From JADJNW01 sp046314415 (GTDB lineage Bacteria; Bacteroidota; Bacteroidia; Chitinophagales; Saprospiraceae), in NCBI GenBank assembly GCA_046314415.1, contig JBKBWT010000303.1, positions 1-7,684 of the forward strand: DNA of 7,684 nucleotides, in the 5' to 3' direction. The notes beneath the pieces were generated by a model. That model did no database searches. It was given only the letters and a program-made list of their open reading frames with translations, and had not been told where the DNA came from. Below, piece by piece: positions 1-5,943 of the stretch. A program made the translations under genes and the position numbers. Each line of letters begins with the position of its first letter. The stretch's first letter is position 1.

Positions 1-2332
1 AGTTGAAAGAGCGACCTACACGGGCATTTTCCACTACCGGCGAACCGGCATAAATCAGATCGCGATTGGTACTTGCTGCCACGTTGATACCGGAGAAGAA
101 ATCATATTCCTGCACCCAGCGACCGAAGAGGTTGGCGAAGAATTTGCTCTTGGAATAGCTCAAACCCGCGCCCAGCTTGTGGGTTGGCGTGTTAATCGGC
201 AGGTCGTTTTCATCCACTTTGCCATTTTTGTTGCCATCATTGGCAGGGTCGGCGGTATCCAAATCAAAATCAAACCAGGAATAATTCAAGGTGCCTACCA
301 AAGCATCAGAAAAACTATAATTGATAGATGCGTCAAAACCATAGGTATTTACATTACCAAAATTCAAATAAGTCAATACCAGTGCTGCACCGGTAGCGGG
401 CGTGCCGGGTACGACTGCGGACATTGGCTGGTCGCCGCGTTGAGTTACGGTACGACCATTGGTGGCAATATTAATAGCAGGGCTGAGGAAGTTTTCCGAA
501 ATATTATAATAAGCATTGGCATCTAAAAACAGGCGTTTGCCAAAAGAACCTTTATAACCCAATTCAAACGTTTGAATGGTTTCTACTTTCAATCCCGGAA
601 TTTTGGTGCCATCCGACAAGGTAAAGCCAGCGCCGTTGCCCAGCAACACGCCCCCGAAAATATTGGCTTCCAGATTCAAGATAGTCGGTGCGGCAATCCC
701 TTTGCCATACGTAGCACGGAGTGTACCAGTATTACTAATGTATAATAAAGCGGCTTTCGGAATAAAATTAAAACCGTATAAATCATGATCGTCCGCACGT
801 GCTGCTACCACCGCTTTCAAATGCTCACCAAAACGGCGTTCGAGTTGTACATACCCGCCAATCTGATTGATTTCAATTTCACCATTGGCATCCAATAAAT
901 AGGTGCCATTACTATTCGCAACATCGCGCTGGAACTGCACACCGGCAATGTAATTAAATCCGGCAATTTCATTATTATATTGCACTTCGCCGTTCAGACG
1001 ATTGGACGCATCCTGGAAAACCGCTCCGCGCTTGAGCGGGACGCCCACGGTAGTTGAAATGCCAAACCACTGCTCATTGAACGAGCGGCGGCGGGCTTCT
1101 TCTTCGCTGAACCCGGCGTCTTTAAAGGTCAGGTAATTTTGCGTACGCTGGTTCATAGCATACGTTTCATCCGTTTTACTGCTTGTGTAATAAGCCTGGG
1201 CGAAGAAACGCGGCGATACAAAACGCAGTTGGAAAATATTAAGTTGCCAATCTTTAATTTGATTGCGTCCGGCATTCGTATTACCAATGTTATTGCTATT
1301 GCTATAACCGTAAGTAAATATCAGGTCGGATTTTTCACCAACGGAATAATACAATCCGGCTTCACCGCGTAAAGAATTAAAATTGCGATTTAGATCCAAC
1401 TCTGGTACGGCATGATAAATAATTTTGGAGCCGTTGCCCGGTCCACCAAATGCGCGATTATCAAAAGCGGTATTAAAAAAGTAAACGGTATCGGTAAATT
1501 CAAATTCCTCACCTTCGGTGTATTCAGCGCTGATTTTAAAGGCTAATTTATCACTTAATTTGGTGGCATGACGCAGTCGCGCCGTCAGAACACTCTGATT
1601 TCCAGCACCTAATGCAATAGTTGTACCTTGATAAACCCGCGGATCTTTGGTAATGGTATTAATCAAACCGTTGTGCGCGTTGGGTCCATACAATGCCGAC
1701 GAAGGTCCCAGAATAACTTCCACTCTTTCCACATCTTCTTTCACGGTAGTGCTCAAAGCGCCCAGCGGCAAGCCCGTGGCGATGAGGGAAGACAAACGAC
1801 CATCGTTGATTTGTAAGTTTTTGGGATTAAAGGCACTGTTAAAACCGCGTGCGTTGATGCCAATGCCCAATACGCCGGAGCGCACATAATCCACGCCCCG
1901 CTGGCGACCCAATAATTCCGCTACGTTGAAGGAAGGCAATTCCGAAATGGCTTTGGAGCCAATCACGGAAATTGTTGCCGGTGCATTCGTCAGCTTCTCC
2001 GCTTTGCGCGAAGCCGACACTACGACTTCTTGTCCCACTAAATTACCTACTTCGAGTTGAAAATCTTGTTGCGTATCCGAGTCGGCAGTCACCGTCACGG
2101 TTTGCGTCAACGTTCCATAGCCGATAAAAGACACGATCAGTGTTTGCTGACCTGCCGGAAGGCTGATCTGATACATCCCATCGGCATCGGTCAAGGTACC
2201 GGTGGTGGTTCCTTCCATAATGATATTGGCACCTGCCAGGGGCTCGCCGCTTGCTGCGTCGGTCACTTTGCCAGACACGGTACCACGCTGCCCCCACACA
2301 CTAAGNNNNNNNNNNAGGGTAAAACGCTTCAT
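1..2332 (-). CDS. TonB-dependent outer-membrane receptor with N-terminal carboxypeptidase-regulatory-like domain (partial, 3' end outside window)
   Basis: Outer-membrane active transporter, expected to take up a ligand using energy from TonB-ExbB-ExbD. The ATG at 2332 has an in-frame TAA five codons upstream. About 777 codons are open to the window edge with no stop or frameshift, if the N gap is really 10 bases. Order of parts: a signal peptide broken by the gap and ending LSVWGQ (residues 10-15); a carboxypeptidase-regulatory-like beta-sandwich (about 17-93, with VSGKVTD, GEPLAGANI, TDADGMY and SFIGY); the segment QEVVVSASR (101-109); a plug domain (about 115-231, with NARGF, VERVEVILGPSSALYG and INTITKDP); then barrel strands. 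An Asp/Asn-rich EF-hand-like loop lies at 699-710. The end is missing, probably several tens of residues including the last strands. The substrate is unknown, and the usual SusC-type features are not evident. A Crp/Fnr gene lies upstream on the same strand, 363 nt away, so co-transcription is uncertain. The family call is secure. Confidence 0.93.
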   Translation of the reverse strand, partial: MKRFTXXXXLSVWGQRGTVSGKVTDAASGEPLAGANIIMEGTTTGTLTDADGMYQISLPAGQQTLIVSFIGYGTLTQTVTVTADSDTQQDFQLEVGNLVGQEVVVSASRKAEKLTNAPATISVIGSKAISELPSFNVAELLGRQRGVDYVRSGVLGIGINARGFNSAFNPKNLQINDGRLSSLIATGLPLGALSTTVKEDVERVEVILGPSSALYGPNAHNGLINTITKDPRVYQGTTIALGAGNQSVLTARLRHATKLSDKLAFKISAEYTEGEEFEFTDTVYFFNTAFDNRAFGGPGNGSKIIYHAVPELDLNRNFNSLRGEAGLYYSVGEKSDLIFTYGYSNSNNIGNTNAGRNQIKDWQLNIFQLRFVSPRFFAQAYYTSSKTDETYAMNQRTQNYLTFKDAGFSEEEARRRSFNEQWFGISTTVGVPLKRGAVFQDASNRLNGEVQYNNEIAGFNYIAGVQFQRDVANSNGTYLLDANGEIEINQIGGYVQLERRFGEHLKAVVAARADDHDLYGFNFIPKAALLYISNTGTLRATYGKGIAAPTILNLEANIFGGVLLGNGAGFTLSDGTKIPGLKVETIQTFELGYKGSFGKRLFLDANAYYNISENFLSPAINIATNGRTVTQRGDQPMSAVVPGTPATGAALVLTYLNFGNVNTYGFDASINYSFSDALVGTLNYSWFDFDLDTADPANDGNKNGKVDENDLPINTPTHKLGAGLSYSKSKFFANLFGRWVQEYDFFSGINVAASTNRDLIYAGSPVVENARVGRSFN
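2306..2315. other. Assembly gap (10 N) inside the receptor signal peptide
   Basis: Ten consecutive N bases. Six residues (MKRFTL) are coded before the gap, and the frame resumes with LSVWGQ after it. A literal 10-base gap keeps the frame but gives a signal peptide of only about 15 residues with a short hydrophobic core. The run may therefore be a placeholder for a longer missing piece rather than a measured length. Confidence 0.95.
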
Positions 2333-2695
2333 GCTTCTTTGCTTTTAGAATTGGAATAATTAGCTACACACCTGCCGATTGTTAGAATTTAATCTTTTCA
2401 ACGGGCTTTTGACTAGTTTTAAATTTGGTGAGTATAAAATTAGAGAAAGGAGATAGCCTCTAAAGCCAATTCTATTTTAAAAACTGCCGGACGGAAAATG
2501 GTTTTCTTGTGCTTGCCTTATTACAAGATATTGATTATCAAAATTTTGGGTTGATTTTTCAAGCTGGTTGACCGTTGAAGCTCCAACCGTTAAAAAACGT
2601 GTGAAAATATTACAGGAAGGCATTAGCCATCAATATGCAGTATCAACAGCATTAAGATAGCTTAGTAGAATAAATAGTAATATAATAAGGATAAT
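2333..2695. other. Intergenic region between the Crp/Fnr gene and the TonB-dependent receptor
   Basis: This 363-nt spacer holds no convincing gene on either strand; the open frames I read are about 20 codons or fewer. It must contain the end of the Crp/Fnr transcript and, if the receptor is transcribed separately, its promoter. No exact TAnnTTTG element was found on the minus strand. Visible structure is minor: GGTTG at 2566-2570 can pair with CAACC at 2584-2588, ACCGTT is repeated at 2571 and 2586, and TTGATTATCAA at 2531-2541 runs into the 10-bp palindrome CAAAATTTTG at 2539-2548. None of these is strong enough to name as an operator or terminator. Confidence 0.6.
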
Positions 2696-3355
2696 TTACT
2701 TAAGCAGCACTATTTTATTGCGCCCTAAACGCAGGTAACCGCTGTTTTCCAACTGTTTGAGCAGCCGTGAAATCGCTTCACGGGTAGCCCCCAGGTCGGT
2801 CGCAATTTCCTGGTGAGTGACTTGTAATTCTTTTGCGTTATTGACTGCGGCTTTTTTATGCAGGTAATCCATCAAGCGATCATCCAGCTTGCGGAATACA
2901 ATGTTATCAATCACTTTAATCATTTCCAGCATACGATTGTCATAAGAGCGCAGTACAAAATTTTTCCAGCTTTGATAACGGCTCATCCACTCGTCCATGT
3001 AGCGAATCGGAATACCGATGAACAGCGTATCCTCTTCGGCGATAACCCTGATTTCACTTTTTTTATCCATCATACAGCAGGTAAATGACATGGTACAAGC
3101 CTCGCCGGGTTGCAGAAAATACAAGAATAACTCCCGACCATCGTCGCCTTCGCGTACCACTTTGATGCTGCCCTCCACCACCAGTGGAATCAGCTTGATG
3201 TAGCTGCCATAATCCGTAATGAGTTCACCGGCTTTAAAAAAGAATAATTTGCCCACCTGAGCGATTTCTTCCTGGATACCCCGTTCGGCAAGTTGCGGAT
3301 AATGCTTGTGTAATAATGCTTGAATTTCTGCCTGAGACGAACTTTGCGCAATCAT
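2696..3355 (-). CDS. Crp/Fnr-family transcriptional regulator
   Basis: A 219-residue cytoplasmic DNA-binding protein of normal length for the Crp/Fnr family. Residues about 25-120 form the cyclic-nucleotide-binding-type beta-barrel, with the characteristic PGE turn at 83-85. Residues about 125-165 form the long dimerisation helix. Residues about 170-219 form the winged helix, with the helix-turn-helix at about 178-205 (THQEIATDLGATREAISRLL). The residue pattern that binds the cAMP phosphate in E. coli Crp is not evident after the PGE turn. That position instead carries three cysteines, C87, C93 and C94. The N-terminal cysteine cluster of classical Fnr is absent, so neither cAMP nor an Fnr-type 4Fe-4S cluster is an obvious effector. 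I recall the CTMSFTCCMM-type segment as typical of a Bacteroidota subgroup, but its ligand is unknown to me. The ATG at 3355 gives the expected family start. No operon partner is apparent. Confidence 0.93.
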   Translation of the reverse strand: MIAQSSSQAEIQALLHKHYPQLAERGIQEEIAQVGKLFFFKAGELITDYGSYIKLIPLVVEGSIKVVREGDDGRELFLYFLQPGEACTMSFTCCMMDKKSEIRVIAEEDTLFIGIPIRYMDEWMSRYQSWKNFVLRSYDNRMLEMIKVIDNIVFRKLDDRLMDYLHKKAAVNNAKELQVTHQEIATDLGATREAISRLLKQLENSGYLRLGRNKIVLLK

Positions 3356-3537
3356 TGAACCAATCTTTTTACTTTCTGTCTTTAAAAAACGCCTGCAATA
3401 TAAGGTTTGTTTTGCAACGCCTTTATATAAAAATGATAGAGTAGGGGAGGTGCTTTGGGCAAATTATTACATTTGTGTATAATATTAAACAAAATCGTAC
3501 TTCAATTTATCTTCTGCTTCCAATATCAGGTTATTAT

Positions 3538-3577
3538 AATTAAATTAACAAGCTATAATATGGTTGTTAATTTAATT
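3538..3577 (-). terminator. AT-rich 14-bp perfect inverted repeat at the end of the hydroxylase gene
   Basis: On the plus strand AATTAAATTAACAA (3538-3551) and TTGTTAATTTAATT (3564-3577) are exact reverse complements separated by 12 nt. The right arm contains the TAA stop codon of the hydroxylase gene (3572-3574), so the hairpin would form in the last codons and 3' end of its mRNA. Its position suits transcript termination or 3'-end protection. The stem has only one G-C pair and there is no clean U tract after it, so it is not a textbook intrinsic terminator. The repeat itself is certain; its role is inferred. Confidence 0.45.
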
Positions 3578-4606
3578 CGTATTAATCTGCTTACCAAATC
3601 CGTGTAAGTTCTGACCGATAAAATCATGTGGAAACTCTTCCATGTCGGGAAAACCCAGTTGAATATCGCGCCCATTATAAGGAATGTAAGCTGTTTTAAA
3701 AAGATAATCCCAAATTGCCAGGGTAATTCCAAAATTAATCCCAAAGCGCTGATGGGGCGGCAGGTCGTGGGCGTGATGCCAAATATGCATTTCCGGGCTG
3801 TTGAATAAAAATTTCATTACACGTCCTAATAATAAAGCGCCGATTACAATGCCGGTAAATACCGTTAAAATTTGATATAATATAGTGGGATTTTGTAATA
3901 AATTTAAGTCGAAACTGCCCGTGGCTACTGCTATTCCGAGCAAACCGCCGATGATGCCACCTGTAATATTACCAGAAACCGAAATATTAGAATGATTATA
4001 ATGCCCCACTGCCAATGTAAAGATATGGATAATAAAAAAGTCATAAAGTCCGATACCAAGTAATGCCAGGGGGAGATATTCGATGCTGCGATATACTACA
4101 TTTTCCATCCAGTGATAGCGCAGGTGCGCCGCAAAGCCCATTTGTTCTACCGAATGATGGACTTTATGGAATTCCCATAGCCAATTATTATAATGTAATA
4201 AACGGTGTACCCACCACTGAATAAAATCACGTACAACGAACCCGATTAATAAAATTGCCCACATCGGTGCATTTTTTAGTGGATTGGCGGCTTGCAAATC
4301 AAAGTCACTCAACCACTTGATGCTGTCATTGAGCAGCGTTACCACTACCATTGAAGCAGCATTATAAATCAGTAATGAAAAGAGGAAAAAATTAAAAAAC
4401 AAGTAAAAAAAGTCAAGCCAGAAATCTTTACGAAAGCGCGGCTGTTCCTTGCGCCAGGGTGCCAGCCACTCCAGCAATAAAAAGAAGGCGGAAACCCCCA
4501 GAAGCCAATAAAAATAATTATGCCAGTGCGGATGGGTTACTTCATGCCAGAAATAACGTGCATAGCCTTGGTAGCCATCTATAAATACATCAATATACTT
4601 GCCCAT
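3572..4606 (-). CDS. Sterol desaturase / fatty acid hydroxylase superfamily membrane protein
   Basis: A 344-residue integral membrane protein with the histidine boxes of the membrane di-iron oxygenases: HRLLH (134-138), HKVHH (147-151), HYNHSN (202-207, supplying H202 and H205) and HIWHHAH (274-280). H161 and H165 lie between the second and third boxes. These histidines would hold two irons that activate O2 for hydroxylation or desaturation of a lipid at the membrane face. Hydrophobic segments lie at about 30-48, 62-92, 114-128, 175-200, 214-230 and 240-262. The last two sit between the third and fourth boxes and make that spacing unusually long (about 68 residues). The soluble C-terminus carries GRDIQLGF and FPHDFIGQ. 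The substrate cannot be assigned; sterols, hopanoids, carotenoids and fatty acyl chains are all possible for this superfamily. The gene is divergent from the LytTR regulator and ends in a long AT-rich hairpin. The start at 4606 has no Shine-Dalgarno, which is normal for Bacteroidota. Confidence 0.92.
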   Translation of the reverse strand: MGKYIDVFIDGYQGYARYFWHEVTHPHWHNYFYWLLGVSAFFLLLEWLAPWRKEQPRFRKDFWLDFFYLFFNFFLFSLLIYNAASMVVVTLLNDSIKWLSDFDLQAANPLKNAPMWAILLIGFVVRDFIQWWVHRLLHYNNWLWEFHKVHHSVEQMGFAAHLRYHWMENVVYRSIEYLPLALLGIGLYDFFIIHIFTLAVGHYNHSNISVSGNITGGIIGGLLGIAVATGSFDLNLLQNPTILYQILTVFTGIVIGALLLGRVMKFLFNSPEMHIWHHAHDLPPHQRFGINFGITLAIWDYLFKTAYIPYNGRDIQLGFPDMEEFPHDFIGQNLHGFGKQINTN

Positions 4607-4635
4607 ATTATATTTTATTTGGGTCGCTTATTTTT

Positions 4636-4649
4636 ATGCCAGGTGGCAT
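4636..4649. promoter_or_regulatory. Palindrome ATGCCA-GG-TGGCAT upstream of the hydroxylase gene
   Basis: Two perfect 6-bp inverted arms are separated by GG, 30-43 bp upstream of the hydroxylase start codon (4606). The element is GC-richer than the surrounding AT-rich spacer. Its size and position suit an operator for a dimeric regulator, or a small hairpin in the 5' leader. No exact TAnnTTTG element for the minus strand was found nearby, so its relation to a promoter is unknown. Confidence 0.3.
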
Positions 4650-4867
4650 GAACCATATTTTTTTGCCCAAAAATGCAGACAATCCGGCTGAGTCCCAGTG
4701 ATCGTAGTTACTAAAAAGCCTAAATTAGTTTTATTTTAATTAATGTGCAATTGTAAATAGCTGATTTATAATGTTTTAATTTTATTAATTTTACAAAAAA
4801 AAGCAATATTTATACTCGATTTTTTGGAATAAAGATAAAATTTTATTAAATTTAACCTTTCGGTTCA

Positions 4868-4875
4868 TAGTTTTG
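4868..4875 (+). promoter_or_regulatory. Candidate Bacteroidota -7 promoter element for the LytTR gene
   Basis: TAGTTTTG matches the Bacteroidota -7 consensus TAnnTTTG at every fixed position. It lies 18 bp before the ATG at 4894, so transcription would begin roughly at 4880-4884 and leave a very short leader. No TTTG box at the usual -33 distance is evident; the nearest upstream, at 4823-4826, is too far. The element overlaps the possible TTG start at 4873, which argues against that start. Confidence 0.4.
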
Positions 4876-4893
4876 ACATCTCCCAGCATTATA

Positions 4894-5640
4894 ATGAAAG
4901 CCGTTCAGATATTAATCATTGAGGAAGATCCATTACAAGCCGCTGAATTGGAACGCTTTATGATGGAGTCCGGTTATCAGGCTATTCCGATGGCGGACAA
5001 TAGCGATGCAGTTCACCAACTGGTATATACCAATCAAGTTGATCTGGCGATTATTGATATTTCGCTCAAAGGACGCTTGAATGGCATTGAGTTAGCAGTT
5101 CAATTGTTGGATCAAGCCATTCCCGTTATTTTCATCACTGCTTATGATGATGAACAGACGTACCTGCAGGCTAAGCAAGTTCATCCGCAGGCTTATCTGG
5201 TCAAACCTATCAAAAAAGTGACCTTGCAACATGCGATTGAAGTCGCGCTGATGCATAATCGCCAGCCTTTTCATATGATGGAGCTGCTGGCACGCTGGCA
5301 GGATGACTTAACGCTGAAAGACTACGTTTTTTTGAAAAGTGCAGATAAAGTGATCAATGTAAATCTTTCGGAAGTGGCGATCATACAGGCTGAAGGGAAT
5401 TACTGCATCTTGTATCTGGCTAAAGAACGGCACGTGGTCAAAATGTCTTTGAAGCGCATCAAGCAAAAGGTATCGATGCGGCGGTTCATCCAAATTCACC
5501 GCAGTTATTTGGTGCAAATTCCTTATATCGAAGTATTTAATAATCAGACTGAAACCATTACGATTCTGGATAAAAGTGTTCCGGTGGGTGTTACTTTTCG
5601 CGCCGATTTGTTAAAACGACTGAATTTTCTGGAAGACTAA
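4894..5640 (+). CDS. LytTR-family response regulator (orphan)
   Basis: A 248-residue cytoplasmic regulator. The receiver domain (about 3-122) has the acidic pair E11/D12, the phospho-acceptor D55 (in IIDIS), T82 (in FITAYDD) and K104 (in LVKPI), so it should be phosphorylated by a histidine kinase. The C-terminal LytTR DNA-binding domain (about 145-245) has the family signatures QAEGNYCILYL (165-175) and HRSYLVQI (202-209). LytTR proteins usually bind paired 9-bp direct repeats two helical turns apart. I chose the ATG at 4894 because MKAVQILIIEED is the usual receiver beginning. A longer reading from TTG at 4873 would add seven unlikely residues and overlaps a promoter element. No kinase gene is present, so its partner lies elsewhere. 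It is divergent from the hydroxylase gene and 303 nt upstream of the helical-repeat gene. Its targets are unknown; GCTTATTC repeats just downstream are a candidate. Confidence 0.93.
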   Translation: MKAVQILIIEEDPLQAAELERFMMESGYQAIPMADNSDAVHQLVYTNQVDLAIIDISLKGRLNGIELAVQLLDQAIPVIFITAYDDEQTYLQAKQVHPQAYLVKPIKKVTLQHAIEVALMHNRQPFHMMELLARWQDDLTLKDYVFLKSADKVINVNLSEVAIIQAEGNYCILYLAKERHVVKMSLKRIKQKVSMRRFIQIHRSYLVQIPYIEVFNNQTETITILDKSVPVGVTFRADLLKRLNFLED

Positions 5641-5686
5641 TGCCAAATTTGAAATGAGAAAAGGTAAATATGAAAAGTTTGAGGAT

Positions 5687-5716
5687 GCTTATTCGTCAAC
5701 CCAATCAGGCTTATTC
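5687..5716 (+). repeat. Direct repeat GCTTATTC with 22-bp period
   Basis: GCTTATTC occurs at 5687-5694 and again at 5709-5716, exactly 22 bp apart. GGGTATTC, with six of eight bases matching, follows at 5730-5737, 21 bp further. The phased spacing of two helical turns is typical of LytTR operators, and this repeat begins 47 bp after a LytTR gene. The sequence does not match the published LytTR consensus known to me. A repeated 8-mer in 300 AT-rich bases can also arise by chance. Confidence 0.3.
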
Positions 5717-5779
5717 ATTCCAAAAATCTGGGTATTCAAATACAAAATTCAGTTAGTATAAAAAAAATTATCCTTTATC

Positions 5780-5811
5780 TTGGTATAATAACACAAAGTT
5801 TTATATATTTG
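5780..5811 (+). promoter_or_regulatory. Candidate distal Bacteroidota promoter for the helical-repeat gene
   Basis: TATATTTG at 5804-5811 matches the -7 consensus TAnnTTTG exactly. A TTG at 5780-5782 lies about where the -33 TTTG box is expected, with centre-to-centre spacing near 27 bp. Transcription would start around 5817 and give a leader of about 125 nt containing the 5904-5925 hairpin. The element continues as GCAAC, like the proximal one. Confidence 0.4.
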
Positions 5812-5903
5812 CAACTATATACGCTTACCCATTAAGAGACACAAAACTATTAGTAAAGCCATATAGGCGACTCAATTCTAACCCAACAAATAGAGTACTA
5901 GTC

Positions 5904-5925
5904 TTGCAAAGTCATAACTTTGCAA
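5904..5925 (+). promoter_or_regulatory. Perfect 9-4-9 palindrome overlapping a -7 element, upstream of the helical-repeat gene
   Basis: TTGCAAAGT (5904-5912) and ACTTTGCAA (5917-5925) are exact inverted arms around CATA. The right half contains TAACTTTG (5915-5922), an exact TAnnTTTG -7 element, 21 bp before the ATG at 5944. A regulator bound to the palindrome would cover this promoter. The 22-bp, 4-bp-spacer layout matches Crp/Fnr operators in geometry, though not in the TTGAT or TGTGA half-site sequence. In RNA made from the upstream promoter, the same bases would form a hairpin just before the start codon. A -33 box for the proximal element is not evident. Confidence 0.5.
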
Positions 5926-5943
5926 CAGTAAACCCATTCAAAT

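Larger units (their letters stand above)
5641..5943. other. Intergenic region between the LytTR gene and the helical-repeat gene, rich in candidate regulatory sites
   Basis: This 303-nt AT-rich spacer holds no secure gene. From left to right it contains a possible 28-codon reading frame (5670-5756) preceded by AAAAGG; the direct repeat GCTTATTC at 5687 and 5709 with a weaker copy at 5730; a candidate promoter with TTG at 5780-5782 and TATATTTG at 5804-5811; and the 22-bp palindrome overlapping a second TAnnTTTG element at 5904-5925. No clear intrinsic terminator for the LytTR transcript is visible, so read-through into the next gene is possible. Confidence 0.6.

Noticed and set aside
179..526. 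Plus-strand open frame of 115 codons inside the receptor gene
   Set aside because: It is the codon-aligned complement of the receptor's reading frame, which itself encodes clear barrel sequence. The antisense product resembles no protein I recognise. The plus-strand frames at 576-788, 1139-1372, 1628-1816 and 1647-1889 are rejected for the same reason.
2043..2297. Minus-strand 84-codon frame at the receptor N-terminus
   Set aside because: It is a shifted frame over the carboxypeptidase-regulatory-like domain; the real frame continues from the ATG at 2332 across the gap.
2531..2541. Fnr-like box TTGATTATCAA upstream of the receptor
   Set aside because: The half-sites TTGAT and ATCAA are separated by one base instead of the four required for an Fnr dimer. 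The neighbouring TTGATTTTTCAA also has the wrong spacing.
4835..4846. ATAAAATTTTAT palindrome upstream of the LytTR gene
   Set aside because: Short A/T palindromes are expected in such AT-rich DNA, and nothing about its position sets it apart.
4873..4893. TTG start adding seven residues to the LytTR protein
   Set aside because: The added residues precede the normal receiver start MKAVQILIIEED, and the TTG lies in a TAnnTTTG promoter element.
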